Assembly (NCBI RefSeq): GCF_005871165.1
Contig: NZ_SWKP01000005.1
Location: 558,001-622,000, forward strand
Direction of reading: 5' to 3'
Source: Maricaulis alexandrii
GTDB lineage: Bacteria > Pseudomonadota > Alphaproteobacteria > Caulobacterales > Maricaulaceae
DNA: 64,000 nucleotides
Both the position numbers and the translations under genes were made by a program. Below the pieces are notes generated by a model that ran no database searches, was not told the origin of the DNA, and saw only the letters and a list, made by a program, of their open reading frames with translations. This document shows, one piece after another, positions 1 through 10,107 of the stretch (the first letter of the stretch is position 1; each line of letters starts with the position of its first letter).

Positions 1-1
1 C

Positions 2-1213
2 GAGCAGGTTTTCGCCATTGCGGTGGGGATAGACCGTTTCCACCAGGTTCGCGGGGCGATCGGGTTTGCCCTGTCCTCCCAGATGATCGTCGATCTGGCC
101 GCGCGCCTGGAACAGGTCTGTCCGGATGTCTGCCTTGGCCGGGTCGCCACCGATTCCATCGGTCTCGTCCTGCGGGCCGAGCATGCTGCCACCGTGGAGG
201 CCGTCGCCCGCCAGATCGTCGACCTGGCCAATACGCCGGTCACCCTGCGCGATGAGCCGGTCGATCTGCACGCCACGATCGGAATCGCTTCGCTGGCGGA
301 TACCCGGCAGGCTGGCCTGACCGTGATCGAGTGCGCCGGTGTCGCCATCGACCAGGCCCGCCAGGCGCAACAGCGTTTCGCCCGTTTTGACGGCACCGCC
401 TATGGCGATCCGACCCGGAAGCTTTCCCTGATGAGCCGCATGTCCGCCGGTCTGAGCGCCGGGGATCTCTATCTGAGCTATCAGCCCAAATATGATTTTC
501 GCACCCGGAGCATCCGGTCCTGTGAGGCCCTGATCCGCTGGGAAGACCCGGAGCGCGGTTTCATCGGTCCGGATGACTTCATCCCCATGGCCGAGGAAAC
601 CGGCCATATCCTGCCCCTGACGGAATGGGTGCTGGACCGGGCCATTGCCGACCAGGTGCGCCTGAAAGCGGCGGGTTTCGACATCCAGATCGCAATCAAT
701 ATCTCCGGTCGCCTGATCTCCGATCCGCGCTTCATCGACACGGCGCTCGACCGTCTGCGCGGCCGCGCCGGCCGGATCTGTTTCGAGATCACCGAAACCG
801 CCGTCATCGACAATCCCGACCAGGCGCTGGCGCAAATGGAGCGTCTGCGGGAGGCGGGGATTGTGATTGCCATCGATGATTATGGCTCCGGCCTGTCCTC
901 CCTGGCCTATCTGCGCTCGATCCCGGCCGAGGAGCTGAAGATCGACAAGGCCTTTGTGCTCAATCTCGATGAGTCCCGCGAGGACCGGCTGCTGGTGAAG
1001 TCCACCATCGACCTGGCGCACTCGCTGGGGCTGAAAGTGGTGGCAGAAGGCGTGGAAACCGCGGAATCCGTGGCCGTGCTGGCGGGCATGGGCGCGGACT
1101 ATGCCCAAGGATATCACATCGGACGACCCGTCCCGCTGGGCGACTTCCTCGCCTCGCTCAAGGGCCGGTCCGGCGACCCGGATCAGCGCCCGGCTTCCAG
1201 GGCGGCCAGCTAG
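2..1213 (+). CDS. EAL-domain cyclic-di-GMP phosphodiesterase with degenerate GGDEF remnant (5' partial)
   Basis: The reading frame is open from the left edge, so the start lies outside the window. The visible N-terminal ~125 residues look like the end of a GGDEF fold (an FAIAVGIDRF strand), but the GGDEF signature position reads ATDSIGLVL, so diguanylate cyclase activity is unlikely. The rest is a full EAL domain: CEALIRW near base 525, an NIS metal-ligand strand, FEITET, the IDDYGSGLSSL loop, KIDKAFV and VVAEGVET. These are the residues usually needed for Mg2+ binding and hydrolysis of c-di-GMP to pGpG, so an active phosphodiesterase is expected, perhaps controlling the motile/sessile switch. 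It converges on the zntB-like gene. Any sensor domain upstream is not visible. Confidence 0.88.
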   Translation, partial: EQVFAIAVGIDRFHQVRGAIGFALSSQMIVDLAARLEQVCPDVCLGRVATDSIGLVLRAEHAATVEAVARQIVDLANTPVTLRDEPVDLHATIGIASLADTRQAGLTVIECAGVAIDQARQAQQRFARFDGTAYGDPTRKLSLMSRMSAGLSAGDLYLSYQPKYDFRTRSIRSCEALIRWEDPERGFIGPDDFIPMAEETGHILPLTEWVLDRAIADQVRLKAAGFDIQIAINISGRLISDPRFIDTALDRLRGRAGRICFEITETAVIDNPDQALAQMERLREAGIVIAIDDYGSGLSSLAYLRSIPAEELKIDKAFVLNLDESREDRLLVKSTIDLAHSLGLKVVAEGVETAESVAVLAGMGADYAQGYHIGRPVPLGDFLASLKGRSGDPDQRPASRAAS

Positions 1214-1270
1214 AGCCCCAGCGGCTTCAATTCACGGATCAGATCAATCAGCAGGCGCAGGCCGCCGCCG

Positions 1271-2240
1271 TCACAGCCATTTCATCTTCCGGAACAGCCA
1301 GACCTGGCCGATGCCGATCGCGGTCAATATGCCGACGAACCACCAGAAGGCGCTGCCCAGGTCCGAGCCCGGAATACCGCCGACATTGATGCCCAACAGG
1401 CCGGTCAGGAAGCCCAGCGGCAGGAAGATGGCGGCGATCAGGGACAGGACGTAGAGATTCTTGTTCATCCGGTCGGCCAGGCCATTGGCCAGTTCGTCCT
1501 TGACGATCTGGGCCCGCTCGCGGATCGCGTCCAGGTCTTCCAGATAGCGCGTGATCCGGTCGAGATTTTCCTGCAGGCGACGCTTGGCCGGCGGGTCCAG
1601 CCAGACGAAATCCATCGTCCGTAATTGCGCCATCACATCGCGCTGGGGCGCGAAATAGCGGCGGAAAATGATGGCCTGGCGGCGCAGCGTATTGATGGTC
1701 TGGCGTTCCTCGATGCTCGGCTCGTCCATCACCATTTCCTCGACATCATCGAGGGCGGTGTGCAGCTCGGTCATCACCGGCTCCATCCGCTCGAACAGGC
1801 GGGCCGACAGCATGGCGATGAAATCGCCGGAATGCTTCGGGCCCTGGCCGGCGGCGAGGCGGTCCTGGATGTCCTTCACCGCCTTGAGCGGACGCCGCTG
1901 CACCGTGATGATCCGGTGGGCATCGATCCACAGCCGGATCGAGACCATGTCCTCCGGCTGGGCATCCTGGTTGAGATTGACGCCGCGCAGGATCATCAGC
2001 GCGCCCTGGTCGAACTCCACCATGCGCGGCCGGGTTTCCTCGGCCAGAAGGGCATCCACGATCAGCGGATCGAGATAGTCCAGCTCTTCCTTGATCCAGT
2101 CGCGGGAATCCGCGTGCAGCGCATCCAGATGGATCCAGGCCAGGCTGTCCGCCTTGATGTGCGCGGCTATATCGCCATGGCTCAGCGCAGCGCCGCCGCC
2201 CTGGCCGTCAATCGTGGTGGCGTAGAGAATGCCGGTCGCG

Positions 2241-2248
<8 letters not shown>
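1271..2248 (-). CDS. zntB: ZntB/CorA-family divalent metal transporter
   Basis: This 325-residue protein has the CorA architecture: a long, acidic and helical cytoplasmic domain and two C-terminal membrane helices (about residues 265-285 and 300-320). The loop after the first helix reads GINVGGIPG. This is the GxN selectivity motif in the form typical of ZntB rather than the GMN of CorA, and ZntB members transport zinc. A basic tail (RKMKWL) ends the protein, as in the family. Its first codons overlap the last 8 bases of the upstream MscS-type gene, so the two are probably co-transcribed. The metal (Zn2+ against Mg2+ or Ni2+) is inferred from the motif only. Confidence 0.85.
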
Positions 2249-3209
<961 letters not shown>

Positions 3210-3292
3210 GCGCGTCTGCAGCGGCTCCGAATGTCACAACATCTTGTAAGTCTGGGTAGACTGCTGCCCGGCAGCTGGCAAGCGGGGGCGGT

Positions 3293-6200
3293 CTAATAGT
3301 CTCGCCGCCAGCGCAGCGAGACCTCGGCATTCGTGTCCGCGGAAATGCGCGACAACAGGCTCAGCTCCGGCGTCAATTGCCATTCCACCAGCGCCTGCGA
3401 CAGGGCGGATGCGCCGGAACTGCCGACCTCGACATAGACATCATCGCCAAAGCGCCGTCCGCCGGTCACCGCGATATTGCCGTCTTCGTCGGTCGACAGG
3501 TCGAGCCGGTCTATACCGGCGAAATCGCGCAGCTGGCCGACAATGTTGAGCAGGTTCTGCCCGGACAATTGCGCGGCCAGCTGGGCCGCTTCGAAGGCCC
3601 CCAGCTCGCTGACGGATTCGTCGAACAGGAGACGCGACAGGATTTCGTCTTCCGGCAGGGCGGGCTCGGAGGACAGGGTGATGCGCGGGGCGCCGACCGG
3701 GCCGGTGATGCGGGCCTGGGCGGCAAACCCGGTCCGGGTGTGCGAGGCGGTGATGTCGATCCGGGCATCGCCCGGCGAACCGTCAAAGCGCAGCTCGCCC
3801 TCATCCAGGGTGAAGCGGCGATTGAGCACGAAGGCGGTGCCGCTGACCAGGCTGGCCGTGCCATTGAGTTGCGGCTTTCCGCTAGGGCCGGTGGCGCGCA
3901 AATCGACACCCCATTCGGAGGAAAAGGCGCGCGAGCTGACATAGACATTCCGGTCCGCCGTGACGGCGTAATCCAGCCGCACGGGCAGGGCGGAGCGGGT
4001 CTGGGCGCTGCGATTCTTGGGCAGATTGATCTCGCGCACATCCAGTTCCGGGATGGAGGCGGCCCCGTTCAGCGCCGGTTCGGCGCGCAACTGGTCCAGC
4101 TCGGTGGCGCCGGAGATGAGCAGTCCGGCAGCGTCCAGGGTCAGGTCGGCCTCGCCACTGGCCTGGATGGTCATGTCGGGGCGGTGGGTCGCCAGCAGGC
4201 GCGAGAAGGTGAAGCTCGCCTCGCCGCGCGGGCCTTCTTCGGGCAGGCGCAATTGTCCGCTGCCACTGATCTCGCCATCGCGGCCATCATTGGCCTCGAA
4301 GCGGACCAGGTCGAACCCGTTGCCGTCAAACCGGGCGCGCAAGCGGATGCCGCGCAGGGTCGTTTGGGTCGAGGTGATGCGCGTTTGTCCGCCATTGACG
4401 GCGATGCGGCCATCCAGCACCGGCGCCCCGCGCTGCCCGGTCAGATCGACATCACCCTCCACCCGGGCCCGCTCCAGGATCACGGTCTCCGGCAGGAAGA
4501 GGGCGGCAATGGTCGCCAGATCGCCCTGGGTCTCCAATTGTCCGGTCAGGGCGGCATCCTCCGCGCCCAGCAGATCGGCGAGGCTCGGCGTCGGTCCGGC
4601 GCGTTCCAACCAGCTGGTCGTCTCCAGTTCGGCCCCGGTCAGCCGGGTCTCCGCGCGCAGGCGTTCCGGCGTGATTGTCATGTCGGAACGGATCCGGACG
4701 GGGGCCATTTCGTCGGCGGTGAGCGCGACCAGCTCGGTCGCTTCCAGCCAGGCATCGCCCCGCCACGACTCTTCGACTTCGGCCAGCCGCGCCTGGCCGG
4801 ACAGCGAGCCGCCGGCCGGCGGCATGGCGGCAATGTCCGACAGGGCGTCCACCGGCAGGCCTTCAATGTCCAGCGCCAGGTCGCGGGCGTCGGGTCCGTC
4901 CCGATAGTGCAGGCGGATCGCGCCGGAACCCAGGGTCAGGACAGAGGTCAGGTCCAGCCCGTCATCATTGCGGGTCAGGCGGACCGGTTCGCGGTGGCTG
5001 ATCGGGTGGATGGCCCAGCGGCCGTCCGGTTCCAGGGTCAGGTCCAGCTCACCCGTCTCCGAAAGGCGCAGCCGCCCCGGCGCGGTCAGCTGGAATCCGC
5101 TGCGCAACTGGCCGGCGACTTCACTGTCGATCGTCAGGTCCGACAGCGGGCCGGACAGGCCAAGGCGGGCATGCTCGATATAGCCGCCGGAAAAATCATG
5201 GCCGTTGAGCCGGATGTCCGCGTCCAGCTGTCCCTCGCGCCAGCCAGCCGGCGTGCCGGTAAAGCGCAGCACGGCCGACGCCCGGTCACCCAGCTCGATG
5301 TCGAGGGCGGCGGCCAGTTCGCCATCGCGGCTCTGCGCCGATCCCGTCAGGGCAAAGGGGCTCAGCCGGCCTTCCGCCAGCTCGACCTGCCAGGCCTGCG
5401 GCGACCAGCCGGCCGTACCGGACAGGTCGACCGGCTTGCCATTGCGCTGGGCCGTGATCTGCCAGTCGGCGGTCAGGGCCTGTCCGGTCCGCACCGCTTC
5501 CAGGACCAGGCCGGGCTCGTCCAGCCGGACCGGTCCGGCGCTCAGCGCGGTCGAGCGGGAGACACTGCGCCAGTGCAGGCCGGTCCGGTCGGAGCGTGCG
5601 CTGAACGCCGTCGCCAGGGCCCCGTCCAGTTCGACGCGCTCGACCGGCAGGCGTCCGGACACGGCCAGATCCCCGTCCAGCGTCCAGCTCGACGGCGACC
5701 ACAGACCGCGCGCATCCAGCACCAAGCCAGTCGCGCTCAGATCAATCTCCTCGAAGCGCCAGCCCGCATCGGTCCGCGACACGCGCACCCGTCCGTCCAT
5801 CCCGTCCAACAGGCCATTCGCCCGTTCCGGCCAGACCATGTCCTGGCCATTCAGCTCGACCAGGGCCGCATCCAGTGAGGCTGCCGAGACGCGCAGCTGG
5901 ACGGGACCGCCCAGCTCGCCATGCACCAGCCCGGCATCTGCCAGGTCCAGCGTCGCGGTCAGCGCCGGCGTGCCGTCCAGCGGGTAAAGTCCGCTCGCCG
6001 TCAATTGTCCAGCGGGCGAGGTCAGCAGGGCGGTTTCGATATCGATCGTGCGGCGATCGCCCTGCCATTGTCCGGTCAGGGCGATACTGGCGCCGTCTGC
6101 CAGTGCCGTGTCCAGCCGGTCCTGGCCGGTCAACAGGCCTTCCAGTGCCAATTGCGTGTCGATCATCAGGACCGGGCGGGCATAGTCCAGATCCAGCGGG

Positions 6201-7363
6201 CCCTCCGCATGGCCGATCCGCCGCTCCTGCCAGACCAGCCCGTACGCTTCGGTGGAACCGCGCAAATGCCAGCCCGCCATATCGCGCCGGACGCGGCCCG
6301 CCCAGGCGAGGCGATCACCGTCCAGCCTTCCCCGGCTCAGCGCGGTGATCAGGCGGGTGCCGATTTCCGCGGACACGTCCCAGCCGGCGGTGTCCCGATC
6401 CGGCGCCGGTCGCAGGGTCAGATCAGCCCCCTCGCTGCGCGCCCGGAAATGGGTCAGGCTCCAGCCGGCCTCGCGGCCGCCTTCGGCCTGGAAATCCGCG
6501 TGCTCCACCAGGTCCTGATAGGCCTCGGGCAGCAGGCCCCAGCTGCGGATATCGGCGCGGCCCTCCGCCTGCCACTCTGTCTCCGACCAGCCCAGCGAAG
6601 CTTGCAGCAGGTCCTGACCATCCGCCTGCAGGGCCAGTGTGCCCTCGCCGCCGTTCCAGTTCCCGTCCAGGACACCGTTTGCGGCCAGTTCCCGGCCCGG
6701 CAGGCGTGCCAGTGCGGCGAGCGGACCGTCCGGAGCGGCGTGGGCGTCCAGCGAGCCGGACACGGTGTCTCCGGTCAGGGTCAGGTCGGCCAGGAGATAA
6801 TCACCCGGCGCATCCAGACGCTCGGCGCGAATGTGTCCGGAGGCGGCCTGCAGGGAGCGGATATCGGCGCGGGCCTCCACCTGCAGCCGTGCGGCAGGGC
6901 CCGCCACGCCTTCCTCCAGAACGATCTCTGAGATCTGCAAATCACCCAATTGCAGGGCGGGCAGGCCCGACCTTCCCGAGCCCGTATCCGTTTCGCGGTC
7001 CGCCCGGATCGGGCGGCGCAGAACATGGACCCGCTCCGCGATCAACCGGTCGACGATATAGGGACCGGAGGCGAGGCTGCGCGCCTGCCAGTCCAGTTCG
7101 ATCTCCTGCGCGTCCAGCCACACACCTTCGGCATCGCTCAGGGTCAGCCGTTCCAGGCGCAGGCTGGAGAGCGGGTCACCTGACAGGCCTTCCAGCGACA
7201 GGGTTTGGCCCGCCACCACGCGACCATCGAGCATGCTCATCACCGCCCAGCGGCCCGGCGCCGAGCCGGCCGCCCAGCGCAATCCGGCGCCCAGCAGGAC
7301 CAGGCTCAGCCCGATCAGGCCCAGCCAGATGGCAAAATTGATGAGGGGGGCGCGCTTGGTCAT
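3293..7363 (-). CDS. tamB: Translocation and assembly module subunit TamB
   Basis: A 1356-residue protein with one N-terminal membrane anchor (about residues 8-28) followed by a very long periplasmic region of repeated short beta strands. It ends in the conserved DUF490/TamB C-terminal domain (about residues 1000-1356). TamB-type proteins form a beta-taco groove bridging the inner and outer membranes and act with TamA in outer-membrane protein and lipid trafficking. The start codon directly abuts the stop of the upstream tamA, the usual operon order, which supports the call. The length is within the family range of 1200-1500. The antisense frames over this gene are GC-driven shadows. Confidence 0.93.
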   Translation of the reverse strand: MTKRAPLINFAIWLGLIGLSLVLLGAGLRWAAGSAPGRWAVMSMLDGRVVAGQTLSLEGLSGDPLSSLRLERLTLSDAEGVWLDAQEIELDWQARSLASGPYIVDRLIAERVHVLRRPIRADRETDTGSGRSGLPALQLGDLQISEIVLEEGVAGPAARLQVEARADIRSLQAASGHIRAERLDAPGDYLLADLTLTGDTVSGSLDAHAAPDGPLAALARLPGRELAANGVLDGNWNGGEGTLALQADGQDLLQASLGWSETEWQAEGRADIRSWGLLPEAYQDLVEHADFQAEGGREAGWSLTHFRARSEGADLTLRPAPDRDTAGWDVSAEIGTRLITALSRGRLDGDRLAWAGRVRRDMAGWHLRGSTEAYGLVWQERRIGHAEGPLDLDYARPVLMIDTQLALEGLLTGQDRLDTALADGASIALTGQWQGDRRTIDIETALLTSPAGQLTASGLYPLDGTPALTATLDLADAGLVHGELGGPVQLRVSAASLDAALVELNGQDMVWPERANGLLDGMDGRVRVSRTDAGWRFEEIDLSATGLVLDARGLWSPSSWTLDGDLAVSGRLPVERVELDGALATAFSARSDRTGLHWRSVSRSTALSAGPVRLDEPGLVLEAVRTGQALTADWQITAQRNGKPVDLSGTAGWSPQAWQVELAEGRLSPFALTGSAQSRDGELAAALDIELGDRASAVLRFTGTPAGWREGQLDADIRLNGHDFSGGYIEHARLGLSGPLSDLTIDSEVAGQLRSGFQLTAPGRLRLSETGELDLTLEPDGRWAIHPISHREPVRLTRNDDGLDLTSVLTLGSGAIRLHYRDGPDARDLALDIEGLPVDALSDIAAMPPAGGSLSGQARLAEVEESWRGDAWLEATELVALTADEMAPVRIRSDMTITPERLRAETRLTGAELETTSWLERAGPTPSLADLLGAEDAALTGQLETQGDLATIAALFLPETVILERARVEGDVDLTGQRGAPVLDGRIAVNGGQTRITSTQTTLRGIRLRARFDGNGFDLVRFEANDGRDGEISGSGQLRLPEEGPRGEASFTFSRLLATHRPDMTIQASGEADLTLDAAGLLISGATELDQLRAEPALNGAASIPELDVREINLPKNRSAQTRSALPVRLDYAVTADRNVYVSSRAFSSEWGVDLRATGPSGKPQLNGTASLVSGTAFVLNRRFTLDEGELRFDGSPGDARIDITASHTRTGFAAQARITGPVGAPRITLSSEPALPEDEILSRLLFDESVSELGAFEAAQLAAQLSGQNLLNIVGQLRDFAGIDRLDLSTDEDGNIAVTGGRRFGDDVYVEVGSSGASALSQALVEWQLTPELSLLSRISADTNAEVSLRWRRDY

Positions 7364-9073
7364 CTAGAAGGCCTGGCCCAGACTGAAATAGATCTGGAAG
7401 GCGTCCTCGCCATCGCGCCGGTCCAGCGGCGTGGCGATATCGACGCGCACCGGGGCGAAGTCGAAATAATAGCGCACGCCCACACCGGCCGCGCTGCGGA
7501 TGTCGGAGACATCGGGCTGGCTGGTATCGGCGGCCATGGCGCTGTCGACAAAGCCGACCACACCCCAGCGTTCACGCACCCTCCAGCGCAATTCGAAACT
7601 GGTTTCCACCACAGACGTGCCGCCAAAGGGCGTGCCGTCCGGGGCCAGCGGGCTGAGGGATTGATAGTCGAAGCCGCGCGCCGACCCGCCGCCGCCTGCA
7701 TAAAAGCGCTGGTCGGCCGGCATGGCCGTGGCGGTCGTGCCGAGCACGGAGCCCAGCCGCACCCGGGCCGCGGCCACCAGGCCATCGCCCAGACCCTGAT
7801 AGGCGCTGCCGCGCATTTCCAGCCGCACATACTGGCAGCCGCAATCGCCCAGCGTGGCCGCCGGTGTCACCTGGACCAGACCTCGCACGCCCGAGGTCGG
7901 ATCGAGCGGATCATTGCGGCTGTCATAACCCGCCACCAGATCGAGCGCGGCGGTGATCACCTCGCGCTGGCCGACGGCATCGGTGACATCGGACCAGTCC
8001 AGCCGGACACCCGCGCCATACAGCCGGCGGCCATCCTCGCGGGTGATCTCCGCGCCGATCTCGGCCTGGTCCTGGGCATAGGCGTCCGTGTCTTCCGATT
8101 TCAGTTCGGTATGCACGAACAGGGTCTGGTCATAGCGCCGCCAGTGCGGTCGCGAGACTTCCGCGCCGACCGACTGGTTCAGCGTGGCCAGATTGCCGGT
8201 CAGGGTGAGGGTCTCGTCACTGCCCAGAAGATTGCGGCGGATCCAGCGCGCCGTGCCGCCGCCGCCCTCACTGGTGGAATAGCTCAGCCCGGTCTCGATG
8301 GAGTGGCGCGGCGCGGGGGTCAGCTCGATCTCGACCGGCCGGTGTCCGTCCTCGCCGACATCGCCCAGGCTGATCCGCGCCGAGCGCACACTGTCCAGCG
8401 CATCCAGCCGGCGCTGATAGGTCAGCAAGTCTTCCCGGCTCGCCGGTGCGCCCGGTTCCAGCGGCGACATGCGGGCGATGAATTGCGGTCGCCATTGACC
8501 GGTCTCGCGGCTGATCTCGCCATAGGTCGACCAGGGTCCCGGCGTATAGCGGAAAGTGATCTGCCCGGCGCTGGACGCATGGTCGACCACGACATCGCGT
8601 TCACCCACCACGGCATCCGGCCAGCCGTTTTCCTGCAGGGCGTGCAGGCCGCGCGCCTCGGCATCGATCACGGCCTGGGCGACAAGCGGATCCTGCAGGG
8701 GCAGGTCGATGGCCTCTCCGGCCACATCGCGGGCCGCCGCATCGTCACCGGTCTGCGCGGTCACGGAGGAAATCAGGAAACGCGGTCCCGTCTCGACCCG
8801 CACCACGGGTTGGCGCCCGGCTCCCAGGGCCGGTGTCACCGTGGCCGCGTAATAGCCCTGCGAGCGCAGCAGGCGCCGGGCCCGGCTGGCCGCATTGCGC
8901 GCCTGGCGCAGGGCGCTGGACGCACCATTCGTGGCTGAGGACCGCTCGCCGATCGCCTCGATGAGCGCCGCGCGCAATTGTGCATCCTCCACCCCCTCCA
9001 CCTGGGCCAGGGGCTGGGCCCAGGCGGGCCCTGCAACGCACATCACGCAAGCTGAAAGAAGGAGCGCTCTCAC
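7364..9073 (-). CDS. tamA: Translocation and assembly module subunit TamA (Omp85 family)
   Basis: A 569-residue outer-membrane protein. The first ~19 residues are a Sec signal peptide ending AWA. Three POTRA-like domains occupy roughly residues 20-250, and an Omp85 beta-barrel makes up the rest. The last residue is phenylalanine in a SLGQAF end, the classical C-terminal signal for barrel insertion. The GGGGSARGFDYQSLSP segment matches the Omp85 L6 R-G-F/Y signature (here ARGFDY). TamA works with TamB, encoded immediately downstream with no gap. It is distinguished from BamA by having about three POTRA domains, its shorter length and the tamB neighbour. Confidence 0.92.
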   Translation of the reverse strand: MRALLLSACVMCVAGPAWAQPLAQVEGVEDAQLRAALIEAIGERSSATNGASSALRQARNAASRARRLLRSQGYYAATVTPALGAGRQPVVRVETGPRFLISSVTAQTGDDAAARDVAGEAIDLPLQDPLVAQAVIDAEARGLHALQENGWPDAVVGERDVVVDHASSAGQITFRYTPGPWSTYGEISRETGQWRPQFIARMSPLEPGAPASREDLLTYQRRLDALDSVRSARISLGDVGEDGHRPVEIELTPAPRHSIETGLSYSTSEGGGGTARWIRRNLLGSDETLTLTGNLATLNQSVGAEVSRPHWRRYDQTLFVHTELKSEDTDAYAQDQAEIGAEITREDGRRLYGAGVRLDWSDVTDAVGQREVITAALDLVAGYDSRNDPLDPTSGVRGLVQVTPAATLGDCGCQYVRLEMRGSAYQGLGDGLVAAARVRLGSVLGTTATAMPADQRFYAGGGGSARGFDYQSLSPLAPDGTPFGGTSVVETSFELRWRVRERWGVVGFVDSAMAADTSQPDVSDIRSAAGVGVRYYFDFAPVRVDIATPLDRRDGEDAFQIYFSLGQAF

Positions 9074-9225
9074 ACCAATTCACCGAGACTGTCCAGTCCG
9101 GTTCTATAAGACCTCCCCCGGGAAGTCCTCCCCTTTTATGGGGCCGGCGGATTACCTCTCAGAGAGTTTTGCGGCGGCATGATGGCGGTCGGTGGGGTGG
9201 GTGCAGAAATCGGCGTCGCCACACG

Positions 9226-9337
9226 CTCTCCCTGGGGAGAGGGTGGCGCGCATGCGCCGGGTGAGGGGAAATCCCGGTGCTGAACACGATCGCGACGACC
9301 TCGCCGTCCCCCCCTCATCCGCCCCTTCAGGGCACCT
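9226..9337. repeat. Dispersed palindromic repeat, CGGGTGAGGGG/CCCCTCATCCG family (copy 1)
   Basis: The tamA-higA intergenic region (9074-9350) has no credible gene but holds two halves of a repeat also seen near 49.1 and 49.6 kb. Bases 9226-9268 contain the GGAGAGGGTGGCGCGC...GCGCCGGGTGAGGGG half, and 9311-9337 hold CCCCTCATCCGCCCCTTCAGGG. Here the two halves are in the opposite order to the copy at 49051. The function is unknown. REP/MITE-like elements of this kind are scattered through many alphaproteobacterial genomes. Confidence 0.7.
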
Positions 9338-9350
9338 ACTCATCAAGGCG

Positions 9351-9692
9351 CTATCGCCCCGGGCGGCCCCGCCGTTCATCAAGATCACCCAGCCCCTCGA
9401 GGGATACCGGGGCATGGTCCGGAAATTCGACCAGAAGGCTGAGCTTGCCACCCATGGCTTCCACATAGCTGCGCAAGGTCGAAAGCATGAGGTCGCTTCG
9501 CTTTTCCATTTGGGCAACCGTGGCCTGGCGGATGTTCAGGGTTTCCGCCAGCTGGACCTGCGTCAGCTCTCGCGCTTTGCGCAATTCCTGCAATGTCAGA
9601 TATTCGGCGTGGAGACGGTCAGTCTCCGCCTCTATCCGTTCCCGCCGCGCCTGAGGAAGCGCATTCAGTTTTTCCGTCAGTGACTTGCCCAT
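9351..9692 (-). CDS. HigA-like XRE antitoxin
   Basis: A 113-residue protein with a basic, helical N-terminus and a helix-turn-helix at about residues 38-75 (LTQVQLAETLNIRQATVAQMEKR), typical of XRE antitoxins of HigBA/RelBE-type modules. The C-terminal part (LRSYVEAMGGKLSLLVEF) is characteristic of antitoxins paired with Gp49/HigB toxins. The ATG at 9692 forms a TGATG junction with the stop of the toxin gene, and GGAGGA lies just upstream, so translation is probably coupled. It likely binds the palindrome ahead of the operon and neutralises the toxin. Toxin-first gene order is the HigBA norm. Confidence 0.82.
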   Translation of the reverse strand: MGKSLTEKLNALPQARRERIEAETDRLHAEYLTLQELRKARELTQVQLAETLNIRQATVAQMEKRSDLMLSTLRSYVEAMGGKLSLLVEFPDHAPVSLEGLGDLDERRGRPGR

Positions 9693-10051
9693 CACCGTCC
9701 TCCTCTAAGTGTTGACAAATGTGTGTCGAAGCGTCTGTCAGCCGTTGCGATCAGCATCTTGTAGAAGCGTTTCTCACTGACTCCGGCCTTGTCGCCGGCT
9801 GCCAGGAGAATGGCCTTCCTTTTCGGGTCGAAGGCGAAGGCAATCCGCCACACACCGTCCTCCGCCCTGCAGCGCAACTCCTTCATGTTCGCATGTTTCG
9901 AGCCGTTCAACGTGTCGGCATGCGGGCGTTTCAGACCGGGTCCGATTTTGGCCAGCAGCCCGGCCATGATGAGGATCGAATCCTGGACGCCTTCCGGAAA
10001 GCGATCGAATTCACGTTCGAATTCGTCGTGAAACGCGACATCCCAATCCAT
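9692..10051 (-). CDS. HigB/RelE-superfamily toxin (Gp49-like)
   Basis: A 119-residue protein of the phage-Gp49/HigB group of the RelE superfamily. Visible features are an N-terminal helix pair (FHDEFEREFDRFPEGVQDSI), the conserved LKELR/MKELRCR strand, the WRIAFAFDP segment and the KAILLAAGDK strand, followed by a C-terminal helix with KRFYKML. Such toxins cleave mRNA on the ribosome. It is the first gene of a two-gene operon with the XRE antitoxin. The predicted -10 box ends about 6 bases before the ATG, leaving no room for a Shine-Dalgarno site, so the message may be leaderless. The catalytic residues were not checked in detail. Confidence 0.84.
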   Translation of the reverse strand: MDWDVAFHDEFEREFDRFPEGVQDSILIMAGLLAKIGPGLKRPHADTLNGSKHANMKELRCRAEDGVWRIAFAFDPKRKAILLAAGDKAGVSEKRFYKMLIATADRRFDTHLSTLRGGR

Positions 10052-10053
10052 GC

Positions 10054-10090
10054 CTCTATATAGCTTGAAGGCTATATAGCTTTCAAGCTA
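10054..10090 (-). promoter_or_regulatory. HigBA promoter with overlapping 30-bp near-perfect palindromic operator
   Basis: Bases 10061-10090 form a 30-bp inverted repeat (arms TAGCTTGAA/TTCAAGCTA around a CTATATAG core) with a single mismatched pair. On the minus strand it embeds a -35 TTGAAA (10086-10081), an 18-bp spacer and a -10 TATATA (10062-10057). Transcription would start at or within 1-2 bases of the toxin ATG at 10051. The arrangement fits autorepression by the antitoxin. Confidence 0.7.
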
Positions 10091-10107
10091 TTTTTGGGCG
10101 TCCAAAT

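Noticed and set aside
9226-9337. Repeats as a CRISPR array
   Set aside because: Units are palindromic, few and unevenly spaced, with no constant spacers and no cas genes in the window.
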